Shown: positions 7,068 to 13,999 of the stretch, piece after piece
Position numbering within the stretch: the stretch's first letter is position 1
Layout of the letters: each line of letters opens with the position of its first letter
Source: Amycolatopsis australiensis
GTDB taxonomy: Bacteria > Actinomycetota > Actinomycetes > Mycobacteriales > Pseudonocardiaceae
Direction of reading: 5' to 3'
Assembly (NCBI RefSeq): GCF_900119165.1
Contig: NZ_FPJG01000006.1
Span: forward strand, 4,712,001-4,776,000
Length of the DNA stretch: 64,000 bases
Position numbers and translations under genes: made by a program
The notes under the pieces: generated by a model
Database searches by the model: none
Seen by the model: the letters and a program-made list of their open reading frames with translations, nothing else
What the model was told of the DNA's origin: nothing

Positions 7068-7874
7068 TCAGAGCGTCAGGTACTCGCCGCGCTGCAGCAG
7101 CTGGACGCGGGTGGGCGGATTGCGGACCCGGACTTCCTCGAGGAAGTTCGACACGGGCGAGTGGAACAGGCCGTAGTCGTCGAAGTGGACCGGCACCGCG
7201 CGGCGCGGCTCGAGGAGGTTCAGCAGCTCGACGCCGCCGCGGTGGTCGAGGCTGACGAGGACGCCGAAGGCCCGCGTCCCGCCGAGGTGCACGACCGCGA
7301 GGTCGAGGTCGGGGAAGTGCTCGCGGATGGTTTCGAGGTCGTCGTGCAGCACGGTGTCGCCGCTGACGTAGATCCGCAGTGGGGCCGCGTCCGCGGTGGC
7401 GCGATACTCGAGCACGCTGCCCATGACCGGCGGCAGGATCCGCTGCATCAGCCCGGGCGCGTGCTTCGCGGGAACGGCGGTCACGGTCAGCTGCGCGTCG
7501 CCGTCGGTGAAGGTCTCGGCCGTCCACGTCGGCAGCGGAAGCGGGGCGTGGAAGCCGCGGCGGAGCAGCCGGGTGGCGGCGTGCTCGGTGGTCAGGATCG
7601 GCGTGTCGCGCGGCAGCTCGCGGGCGGCGATCCGGTCGAAGTGGTCGCCGTGCAGGTGCGAGAGCACGACGGCGGTCAGCGGCGGCAGCTCCACCGGCTG
7701 CAGCGCGGGTTCGGTGCGGCGCCGGGAGAACATGCCCTGGCCGAAGTAGGACCACTGGCCGCGGTGGAGGAAGTTGGGGTCGGTGAGGAGGGTGAACGGG
7801 CCCAGCCGCAGCACCGTCGTCGCGGTCCCGACGAACATGAGGGAATTCCCGGCGGGAGGGTCGAACGGAGACAT
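7068..7874 (-). CDS. MBL-fold metallo-hydrolase
   Basis: A 268-residue metallo-beta-lactamase-fold protein of the UlaG-like/Zn-dependent hydrolase group. The zinc signature HLHGDH occurs in LSHLHGDHFDRI. Further ligands are suggested by the Asp in YVSGDTVLHDD and the His in AVPVHFDDYG near the C-terminus. There is no export signal. The substrate is unknown; several relatives hydrolyse lactones or phosphate esters. The start at 7874 (MSPFDPP) is preceded by AAAGGACC at suitable spacing and fits the family, whereas the upstream in-frame extension is Arg/Pro-rich and unlike the family. Confidence 0.85.
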   Translation of the reverse strand: MSPFDPPAGNSLMFVGTATTVLRLGPFTLLTDPNFLHRGQWSYFGQGMFSRRRTEPALQPVELPPLTAVVLSHLHGDHFDRIAARELPRDTPILTTEHAATRLLRRGFHAPLPLPTWTAETFTDGDAQLTVTAVPAKHAPGLMQRILPPVMGSVLEYRATADAAPLRIYVSGDTVLHDDLETIREHFPDLDLAVVHLGGTRAFGVLVSLDHRGGVELLNLLEPRRAVPVHFDDYGLFHSPVSNFLEEVRVRNPPTRVQLLQRGEYLTL

Positions 7875-7954
7875 CGGCTGGGTCCTTTCGCCGGGCGTTT
7901 CGGGTGCGGCTACCCGGCGGCGCGGGAGCTGACCGGGTGGGCGTGACGCCCGGA

Positions 7955-8272
7955 TCACGACACGGACTGCGTTGCCGGCGCGACGATTTCGGCCAGGCCG
8001 AGCCGGGCGAGCTTGCCGGCCACCGCGGGCGAGGGGGAGACGATCACCCGGTAGTCGCGGTCCCGCAGGTGGGGCAGCAGCACGGCGACGGCTTCGGTGG
8101 TGAAGTGGTCGACGCCGGTCAGGTCGACGAGCACGGCCGGGACACCGGCGGCGGCCGCGGCCGCCAGTGCGGCCGCGAAGTCGTCCTCCGCCGGCGCGCC
8201 CTGCGCGCGCACGGTCATCGTCCCGGCCTCGGGGTCGGTCACCTCGACCACGCCGTCGTGGGCACTGCTCAT
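7955..8272 (-). CDS. STAS-domain protein (anti-anti-sigma-like)
   Basis: A 105-residue single STAS domain: VVEVTDPEAGTMTVRAQG, then AVLVDLTGVDHFTTEAVAVL and a C-terminal VIVSPSPAVAGKLARLGLAEI. These proteins normally bind anti-sigma kinases and are switched by phosphorylation of a Ser in a DSSG-like motif. Here that position reads HFTTEA, so a Thr could take the role or the switch could be lost. It lies 16 bp downstream of an unknown gene on the same strand. No anti-sigma kinase gene is adjacent. Confidence 0.75.
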   Translation of the reverse strand: MSSAHDGVVEVTDPEAGTMTVRAQGAPAEDDFAAALAAAAAAGVPAVLVDLTGVDHFTTEAVAVLLPHLRDRDYRVIVSPSPAVAGKLARLGLAEIVAPATQSVS

Positions 8273-8288
8273 CGGGGCCTCCTGGCGG

Positions 8289-8762
8289 TCAGCGCGTGAA
8301 GCAGCTCAGCGACGGCAGGGCCGCCGCCGAACGGTCCGACAGTTCCACGAGCCACACGAGCAGGTGGCTCACCACGCCGATGACCTCTTCGGCCGTGCCG
8401 CGGGTGGCCAGCTCGACGTGGATGGCCCGGCTCGCCTCGTCGCCGCCGAGGGCCGCCAGCAGGGCCCGCAGGGCGGCCAGCGGCCCCGGCGGCAGCCGGT
8501 CGACCTCGACCGGACGCGCGTCGCCGTCCGCCACGACGACGGTGAAGACGGCCTCGGACCCGGCCGGCTGCCGCGCCTGGATCACCGACGCGCACCGGGC
8601 GACGAGATCCTCGACGATCCCGGCGGCCGCGTGGACCGAATCGGCGCGGGCCAGCACGTAGAGCGCGTCGGCGACGTCGTCGTACGCCCCGGCCATCGCG
8701 GCCTCGGCCAGCTCGGCCGTGAACCGCCGGGACGGCGTGTCCGCGTCTGGGTTCTGCGTCAT
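8289..8762 (-). CDS. Hypothetical protein
   Basis: A 157-residue soluble, Ala-rich and probably helical protein that I do not recognise. Notable short segments are VADALYVLARADSV, AAGIVEDLVARCASVIQ and EVIGVVSHLLVWLVELSD; the last could pack as an amphipathic helix. It sits between a small Cys-containing protein and a STAS gene on the same strand with gaps of 36 and 16 bp, so it is probably cotranscribed. A link to STAS-based signalling is possible but only positional. Confidence 0.65.
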   Translation of the reverse strand: MTQNPDADTPSRRFTAELAEAAMAGAYDDVADALYVLARADSVHAAAGIVEDLVARCASVIQARQPAGSEAVFTVVVADGDARPVEVDRLPPGPLAALRALLAALGGDEASRAIHVELATRGTAEEVIGVVSHLLVWLVELSDRSAAALPSLSCFTR

Positions 8763-8798
8763 CCGCCCGAGATACCCGCCGGGGACGCGGCTAACCGG

Positions 8799-9116
8799 TC
8801 ACTGCGGTTCCGGCAGCGCGAAGAGGGTGTGCTGGTGCGGGTCGTCGGGTTCGCCGCCGAGCCGCAGGCACTTGCGGCAGTTGACCGGGTCGCTGGTCGG
8901 CGTGATCTCGCCGGCGGCGCCGAGGCCGGACCACCCCTGGTGGCAGGCGGGCGCGGGCAGCGTGAGCTCGTCGAGCCACGGCACCCACGCGACCCGGTGG
9001 GCGATGCCGGACCGGCCGATGTGCAGCCGCATCCCGGTGAAGAGCCGCTGCTGCGCGGCGGCGAACCGCGCGGGATCGACGCGCGTGACGGGGAACAGCG
9101 GGATCGGTTCGCTCAC
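8799..9116 (-). CDS. Small CxxC protein, hypothetical
   Basis: A 105-residue protein beginning at GTG 9116 (VSEPIPLFPVTRVDPARFAA). Codons further upstream are low-complexity and unlikely. It contains ACHQGWSGLG, then NCRKCLRLGGEP and HQHTLFALPEP. The His and three Cys residues could make a single zinc site. Short proteins with this W-x-C-H/C-x-x-C layout are common hypotheticals in Pseudonocardiaceae. It heads the leftward run that continues with the 157-residue unknown and the STAS gene. Confidence 0.6.
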   Translation of the reverse strand: MSEPIPLFPVTRVDPARFAAAQQRLFTGMRLHIGRSGIAHRVAWVPWLDELTLPAPACHQGWSGLGAAGEITPTSDPVNCRKCLRLGGEPDDPHQHTLFALPEPQ

Positions 9117-9321
9117 CGGCCCAGTATGCGGGGCCAGGCGTGTGTGCGCGGTGGCCGGCCGGTCGGGGGGCGTGCCGCCCGGCCACCGCGACACAGATCG
9201 AGAGGGGACCGCGCCGCGGGAATGACGGCCCGGCCGCGAGTTCACCGGTTCGGGTGACGTATACCTGCCTCGACCCGTGCCGGAACCGGCGGGCTCGGTG
9301 GTGTCCGGCCGGTGTCGTCGC

Positions 9322-11331
9322 TCAGCCGGCGGACAGCCAGTCGAGATTGACGCTGCCGGTGTCGCCGGCTTCGTACGACAGCGTGACCACCGGGTCCCGG
9401 CCGGTGAGCGGGACGTCGGCGAAGGTCACCGTGCCCCAGGCGTCCCAGCTGCCGGACACCTTCGGGAAGCTCACTTGGCGCAGCGGCCGCCCGTCCACCG
9501 ACAGCGTCATCGTGCGGGTGTCGTTGTTGGCGTTGGCGTAGCGCACGGTGATCGCGGCCGATGCGGCGTCGGCGGAGGTGCGGTGCAGCGTGAACGACGA
9601 CGCGGCGCCCTGTGCCCAGAGCCCGTCGAGGAACGCGCGGCCGGAGTAGCCGCTGTGGTTGACGTTCGTCTTCACGCCGCCGGTGTTGAGCGCGTCCTCG
9701 GCCTCCAGGTGCGCGGGTGCCGGGCAGCCGTCGACGGTGCCCGCGGTGTCGGGGCAGCGGTCGCGGGCGTCGGGCACGTGGTCGCCGTCCCGGTCGCCGT
9801 CGGCCGCGCCGGTGAGGGTGATGGCGACGGTGTGGTCGCCGCTGAGCGTGGCCGGGACGGCGTTGCCGGGCGCCGGCCTGCCGTCGACGGTGAACGAGGC
9901 GATCCTGGTGCCGGCGCCGTGCAGCGCGATCGTCAGGTTCGCCGCGCGGTAGCGGAGGTTCCGCAGGGTGACGTCACCCCAGCCCGCGGGGAGGTCGGGT
10001 GCGAACGCCAGGCCGCGGCCGGTGAAGGTCAGCCCGAAGAGGCCGCTGTGGATCATGTCGAGGAACGCCGTGGCCGACCACGTCTGGTCGGGTTCGGAGC
10101 CCCAGTGGAACTTCACGGTGTCGCCGAGCCGCTGCCAGCCGCCGTCGACGACGCCGGTGGTGCCGTTGTAGATCTCCCAGAACCCGCTGTTGTTGCCGGC
10201 GAGCTTCGCCAGGCGCGCCACCTCGGAGGCGAACGCGCTCTGTTCCCCTTGCCCGGCCAGCGCTTTCGCCCACAGTCCCTGCACGAGGGGCCACACGATC
10301 GCGTTGTGCCGTCCGGGTTGCGCGTCCGAGTAGCGGTCCCAGTTCGGAAAGGTGTCGGGCATGCCCCAGGTCATTTCCCTGGCGTGGGCGACGATCGACC
10401 GGGCCTGCGCCGGGTTCGCGATGCCGAAGAGCAGGGCGAACGCCAGCCCGGAGCCCTCCTGGTAGGCGCCGGCGGCGCCGTCGGCGAGCAGCTGGTAGTC
10501 GTACAGGCCGGTCTTGGGGTTCCAGAAGTACCGGTTGATGGCGGCCTTGAGCGCGGCGGCCCTGGTCCGGTAGCCGGCGACCTCCCGGCCCGGGCGGCCC
10601 AGCCGTTCGGCCATGTTCGCGGCGTTGACGTAGGCGGCGTAGTAGACCGCGTTGGTGCTGAGGTACATCCCGCCGGCAACGCCGGGCCAGGGCATGCTCC
10701 CGGTGCTGACCGACTCGGTCGCGTCGGCGGGTGGCGCGGGGTAGCCGGCGATGCCGTCGTTGAAGAAGGACGCGCCGGTGAAGAGCCCGTACGCGGCGTT
10801 GTAGCCGGCGGTGGTGGCGTGTTCGCGGACGGTCAGGGTGTTCGCCGTGGTCCGGTAGGCGTCGGCGAGGAACCCGCTGTCGCCGGTGACGAGGTAGTGC
10901 TGCCAGGCGGCGGTGACCCAGATGACCTGGTCCCACTGCTGGTCGTCCTGCTGGACGCGCAGGGCGCCACCGGCGTCCTTGTCGACGACGGCCCAGAGCG
11001 TGTTCTCGGCGAGGGCGGGGGAGAGGAGGCTGGTGGCGTTCCAGCTGTTGACGGAAGCGTCCCGGGTCCAGGGCTGGCTGTACCCGCCGCCGGCGCGGAC
11101 GAGGCCGACGGAGGGGTCGAGCAGGCCGCTCCGGTCGTACTTCGCGTCGTAGGCCATGGTGTTGGTGCGGAGCAGGTTGTCCAGGGCTTCGGTGTAGGCG
11201 GTGCCGAGAAGCGCCTGGCTCGTGGGGTTCGCGAAGTCGAGCTGCGGCGGCGCCTGGCTCGCGGACGCGGTGGCGGCGGTCACGGCACCGCTGGCGATCA
11301 TGACCGCGACGAGGGTGGAACGAACTCTCAT
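9322..11331 (-). CDS. Secreted modular glycoside hydrolase with TSP3 calcium repeat and CBM
   Basis: A 669-residue exported enzyme. Residues 1-25 are a signal peptide (SGAVTAATASAS). Residues about 30-490 form an (alpha/alpha)6-barrel of the MGH1/GH63-like type. They contain QPWTRDASVNSWNATSLL, QQWDQVIWVTAAWQHYL, SGLAFALLFGIANPAQA, PGRHNAIVWPLVQGLWA and GSEPDQTWSATAFLDMIHS. A short acidic calcium-binding stretch (DGDRDGDHVPDARDRCPDT) of thrombospondin type 3 style then links to a C-terminal beta-sandwich. That sandwich begins LEAEDALNTGG and ends NLDWLSAG, typical of CBM6/35. It likely acts on alpha-linked oligosaccharides outside the cell. The start at 11331 follows AAGGGG and fits the signal peptide. 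Confidence 0.8.
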   Translation of the reverse strand: MRVRSTLVAVMIASGAVTAATASASQAPPQLDFANPTSQALLGTAYTEALDNLLRTNTMAYDAKYDRSGLLDPSVGLVRAGGGYSQPWTRDASVNSWNATSLLSPALAENTLWAVVDKDAGGALRVQQDDQQWDQVIWVTAAWQHYLVTGDSGFLADAYRTTANTLTVREHATTAGYNAAYGLFTGASFFNDGIAGYPAPPADATESVSTGSMPWPGVAGGMYLSTNAVYYAAYVNAANMAERLGRPGREVAGYRTRAAALKAAINRYFWNPKTGLYDYQLLADGAAGAYQEGSGLAFALLFGIANPAQARSIVAHAREMTWGMPDTFPNWDRYSDAQPGRHNAIVWPLVQGLWAKALAGQGEQSAFASEVARLAKLAGNNSGFWEIYNGTTGVVDGGWQRLGDTVKFHWGSEPDQTWSATAFLDMIHSGLFGLTFTGRGLAFAPDLPAGWGDVTLRNLRYRAANLTIALHGAGTRIASFTVDGRPAPGNAVPATLSGDHTVAITLTGAADGDRDGDHVPDARDRCPDTAGTVDGCPAPAHLEAEDALNTGGVKTNVNHSGYSGRAFLDGLWAQGAASSFTLHRTSADAASAAITVRYANANNDTRTMTLSVDGRPLRQVSFPKVSGSWDAWGTVTFADVPLTGRDPVVTLSYEAGDTGSVNLDWLSAG

Positions 11332-11490
11332 GCGCAACCCCTTTTTAGGCGCATTGCACCACGCGAGACGGGGTTTTCCCGGGATGGCGGCGATCCTGTC
11401 CGTTCTTGTCGGCGGTTCGACGTGTCCGCTTTGCCGGATTTCTCGGCGGAGGTGGTGGCCGCACGGGCCGCGGAGCTGCATACTGCGACC

Positions 11491-11523
11491 ATGGCGCGAG
11501 CGAAAGCGGAGGTGACGCGGTGA
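11491..11523 (+). CDS. Possible 10-codon leaderless upstream ORF
   Basis: ATG at 11491 opens a ten-residue frame (MARAKAEVTR) whose TGA (11521-11523) overlaps the GTG start (11520-11522) of the next gene. CATACT at 11479-11484 lies six bases before the ATG and could be the -10 of a leaderless transcript. If so, ribosomes would enter here and be handed to the membrane-protein frame by termination-reinitiation. There is no independent evidence that the peptide is made. Confidence 0.3.
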   Translation: MARAKAEVTR

Positions 11524-11945
11524 GCCCCCGGGAGGGGCCGTCCCGCCCGAAGTTCGGCCGGATCGACCCGTATTGCCTGATGGCGGTGCTGCCGGTCCTG
11601 CTGGTGGCGGGGATCCTGGGTGCGCTGGTCAACGTGCTGCTGGGAGTGGGCTGCGCGGTATTCGCGGCGCTGATCTTGCTGTTCGATTCGTGGGCCAACC
11701 GTCCACTGCCGCGCCCGGTGAGCGAACCCCGCCCGCGCCCGGCGGCGGCGCGCGCCCGCCCACCGGCGCGCCCGCGCCCACCGGCGGTTCGGGAGCGAGA
11801 GCGCGCCCAGCCGGCGCCTTGGGCACAAGGTCCGGACCGCGCCCAGGGTCCGGCTCGGGCTCCGGCGCGGCGCACGGCTCCGCCGCCACCGCGCCCGCAG
11901 GCACCCCGGATGCGGCAGGCGCCGCGAAGCGCACCCTACGGCTGA
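11520..11945 (+). CDS. Membrane protein with Pro/Arg-rich tail
   Basis: A 141-residue protein starting at GTG 11520 (VSPREGPSRPKFGRIDPYC). One hydrophobic stretch of about 40 residues (LMAVLPVLLVAGILGALV, then NVLLGVGCAVFAALILLF) probably makes two membrane helices. The remaining 75 residues are a disordered, basic, Pro/Arg/Ala-rich cytoplasmic tail ending QAPRMRQAPRSAPYG. The family is typical of uncharacterised actinobacterial membrane proteins. Upstream it overlaps the stop of a ten-codon frame; downstream a tandem repeat begins almost at its stop codon. Confidence 0.6.
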   Translation: MSPREGPSRPKFGRIDPYCLMAVLPVLLVAGILGALVNVLLGVGCAVFAALILLFDSWANRPLPRPVSEPRPRPAAARARPPARPRPPAVRERERAQPAPWAQGPDRAQGPARAPARRTAPPPPRPQAPRMRQAPRSAPYG

Positions 11946-11956
11946 GCCGGGGTTCG

Positions 11957-12205
11957 GCTGGGCGCAAGCTGCGCCCTGGGCGGCGGGGAGTGTCGGCCGG
12001 GTGCCTGAGGGCTGTGGGGGTCTTGGGGCGGCGCAGGGGCTTCGCTGGGGCGGTGGGGAGTGTCGGACCGGCGCCTGAGGGCTGTGGCGGTCTTGGAGCG
12101 GCGCAGGGGCTTCGCCTGGGGCGTTGGGGATTGTCGGCCGGGCGCCTGAGGGCTGTGGATGGTCTTGGGGCGGCGCAAGGGCATCGCCCGGGGCTGCCGG
12201 AAGCG
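11957..12205. repeat. Tandem repeat, 70-71-bp unit, 3.5 copies
   Basis: The 365-bp gap between convergent genes (11945 and 12311) holds a well-conserved direct repeat. Copies begin with TGTCGG at 11991, 12061 and 12132 (periods 70 and 71 bp), with a partial copy before and a decaying one after. Each unit runs GCCTGAGGGCTGTGG, GTCTTGGGGCGGCGCA, GGGGCTTCG and TGGGGAGTGTCGG. Copies differ by a few substitutions. There is no gene with the right frame across it, and no hairpin-plus-T-run terminator is evident. The flanks share a CCCTACGGCTG motif at about 11934 and 12217. Confidence 0.8.
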
Positions 12206-12310
12206 GCAGACCCGTGCCCTACGGCTGCGGTGGGCCGGGGTCAGCACAAGTCCCCACCCGCACCGCCTCCCCGGAGACCAAACCAGCACCGTCCTAACCG
12301 GACACCGCGC

Positions 12311-12736
12311 TCAAAAGGCCCCCATGTCCAGCGAAAGCCACCGCTCAGGCCGCAGGAAAACCACGACATGCTCCCCGATCCGAGTCCGCTCGAACTCCAG
12401 ATACGCACCGACCTTCTCCGCCGGCAAGTACCGCGCCGCCATCTCGTGCGCGCGCTCCGGGGTGTCCGGCTCGATCCGCGTCACCGGACCTTCCACCGAG
12501 ACGTACCGAACCGTCGGTGCCGTCCGTTGTGCCATCAAGCCGAACCGGCCCGCCGCCTTGATCGCGCGCATCTTGCGGGACTCCGGCAGTGTGCGCACCC
12601 ACAGCTCGCCGCCCGGGTTGTACTGGTACCACAACGGGATGGTCAGCGGTGCGCGGTCCGGCCGCTCCACCACCGACAGGGCGCCGATGTGGGGTTCTGC
12701 CAGGAACTGCTCTCTTTCCTCTGCCGAAAGTGCCAT
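12311..12736 (-). CDS. PPOX-class F420-dependent pyridoxamine oxidase-like protein
   Basis: A 141-residue split-barrel flavin/deazaflavin reductase-fold protein. Family segments are LSAEEREQFLAEPHIGALSV, PLTIPLWYQYNPGGELWV, KMRAIKAAGRFGLMAQ and TVRYVSVEGPVT. It ends in a helix and EHVVVFLRPERWLSLDMG. Small PPOX proteins of this type in actinobacteria bind F420 or FMN and reduce quinones, biliverdin or xenobiotics; the natural substrate here is unknown. The ATG at 12736 starts at the first family residue. It lies 74 bp downstream of the Cys-rich 43-codon gene on the same strand. Confidence 0.85.
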   Translation of the reverse strand: MALSAEEREQFLAEPHIGALSVVERPDRAPLTIPLWYQYNPGGELWVRTLPESRKMRAIKAAGRFGLMAQRTAPTVRYVSVEGPVTRIEPDTPERAHEMAARYLPAEKVGAYLEFERTRIGEHVVVFLRPERWLSLDMGAF

Positions 12737-12810
12737 GCCGCGGACGCTACCGGCCACCACCGACAAAACCGCGGTCCCGGCGCGGCACAACCCGCGCCGG
12801 GGCCGCGGAT

Positions 12811-12942
12811 TCACTGGCAGGCTTCGCAGTCCGGGTCGTCGATGCGGCAGGCCGCGCCGTCGGTGAGCGGGAAGTCGAAGTCGTCCAGTGCCGGGACCAC
12901 CGGTGTGGTCGATGCTTCTTCCGTTGTCGTCGTGGTGGACAT
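12811..12942 (-). CDS. 43-residue peptide with Cys-rich tail (possible peptide-product precursor)
   Basis: A 43-residue frame with a strong ribosome site (AGGGAGG) just before its ATG. It reads as a Thr-rich N-terminus (MSTTTTTEEAS), an acidic/aromatic middle (LDDFDFPLTDG) and a tail (ACRIDDPDCEACQ) holding all three cysteines. Leader-like plus Cys-tail architecture resembles precursors of ribosomally made peptides, or a small metal-binding protein. No lanthipeptide, YcaO or radical-SAM maturase lies nearby; the next gene downstream is a PPOX oxidoreductase. Coding is supported by the ribosome site and G/C bias, while function is unknown. Confidence 0.55.
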   Translation of the reverse strand: MSTTTTTEEASTTPVVPALDDFDFPLTDGAACRIDDPDCEACQ

Positions 12943-13043
12943 GGCCCTCCCTGGGGGTTCGAACGGTTCCTATCCCTGTGTAGCGCCCAAGATCGCCGCG
13001 CATTCCGTGACGCACGGCACATCCGGTGTGCTAGCTTCCCGGC

Positions 13044-13640
13044 ATGCGCCTCGCCTTCGCCCGGACGCTCGCCCTCTTCGCCTCCCTCCTCCTGCTCACC
13101 CTGGCCTCCCCGCCGGCGAACGCCGCGTCCGGCTGTGAATGCGCGACGCCGTCCGTCGACCGGTTCCAGCAGTGGCTCGCCAGCGGGGAAGGCACCACCG
13201 TCCCGGCCACCGGGAACATCCTCGTCCGGGAAAAGCACGGGTACGCCGCGAAAATCGAGTTCCGCGACGTCGAATGGCACGTCGCGGTCGTCTGGCTCGG
13301 CAACCGGTTCGACGCGCAGGCCGACCTGTCCCACTCGGCCGGCTTCCGGCTGACCTACCGCGCGACCGACGACCTCTACGTGCAGCTGCGCCCGGCCTCC
13401 CACTGGAGCGGCGGGGACAAGTGGCTCACCCGGGTACCGTCGACCGGCGGGAAGCTCGTCACGCGGTTCTTCAGCTTCAAGCCACGGGACTGGACGTCGC
13501 TGCCGGAGCTGGGCACGCCGGCGTACTCGTTCACGTCCGCGCTCACCGAGGCCCGCGGCCTGGTCTTCGTCGGCAAGACGCCCAACCGCCTCGAGTTCCG
13601 CGGCCTGCGCATCGACGGCTACCGTCCGCCCTGCCGGTGA
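13044..13640 (+). CDS. Secreted protein, hypothetical
   Basis: A 198-residue exported protein. Residues 1-28 are a signal peptide (LLLLTLASPPANA). The mature protein starts SGCECATPSVDRFQQWL and is predicted beta-rich, with the Cys pair near the N-terminus and one at the very end (RPPCR) that may form disulphides. I see no catalytic motif. A TAGCTT hexamer at 13032-13037 lies six bases before the ATG, consistent with leaderless initiation. It is divergent from the Cys-peptide gene and converges with the STAS gene at 13652. Confidence 0.7.
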   Translation: MRLAFARTLALFASLLLLTLASPPANAASGCECATPSVDRFQQWLASGEGTTVPATGNILVREKHGYAAKIEFRDVEWHVAVVWLGNRFDAQADLSHSAGFRLTYRATDDLYVQLRPASHWSGGDKWLTRVPSTGGKLVTRFFSFKPRDWTSLPELGTPAYSFTSALTEARGLVFVGKTPNRLEFRGLRIDGYRPPCR

Positions 13641-13651
13641 ACGGCCCGGGC

Positions 13652-13999
13652 TCAGCCGTGGGCCGCGACGGCGGCTTCGATCGTCGGGTAGGCCGGGAAG
13701 AAGTCCGCCAGCCCGGTCAACGCGAACGTCCGGGCGAGCCGGGACGGCACGCCCACCAGCGCGATCTCCGCCGAAGCCGCCTCGGCCGCGTTCCGGGCCG
13801 CGATGAGCGCCGAAATCCCGCTGGAGTCGCAGAACGTCACCCCGGCCAGCTCCACCACCAGCAGCTGCCCGGCGGCGAGGCTCAGCTCCGCGATCCCGGC
13901 TCGCAGTCGGGGCGCCGTCGCCACGTCGAGCTCCCCGCCGACGGTCACGATCGGGCCGCTCCGGGCCGTCCGGGTGGAAACGGTGAACGGGTTCGTCAC
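13652..13999 (-). CDS. STAS-domain anti-sigma factor antagonist
   Basis: A 115-residue STAS protein with the canonical switch motif. GPIVTVGGELDVATAPRLR precedes VVELAGVTFCDSSGISALI, in which the DSSG serines are the usual phosphorylation site. It is the last gene of a three-gene cassette: its GTG overlaps the stop of the PAS-PP2C phosphatase (GTGA at 13996-13999). Expected role: when dephosphorylated by that phosphatase it binds an anti-sigma kinase and frees a sigma factor. Neither kinase nor sigma partner is encoded next to it. Confidence 0.88.
   Translation of the reverse strand: MTNPFTVSTRTARSGPIVTVGGELDVATAPRLRAGIAELSLAAGQLLVVELAGVTFCDSSGISALIAARNAAEAASAEIALVGVPSRLARTFALTGLADFFPAYPTIEAAVAAHG

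Noticed and set aside
11946..12310. Tandem arrays at 5.1 and 12.0 kb as CRISPR loci
   Set aside because: The units are contiguous with no unique spacers, are 62-71 bp long and diverge between copies. No cas gene is present.
12953..12971. GTTCGAACGGTTC as a LexA/SOS box
   Set aside because: Actinobacterial SOS boxes need TCGAAC-N4-GTTCGA; here the half-sites are not separated by four bases, and neither flanking gene is a repair gene.
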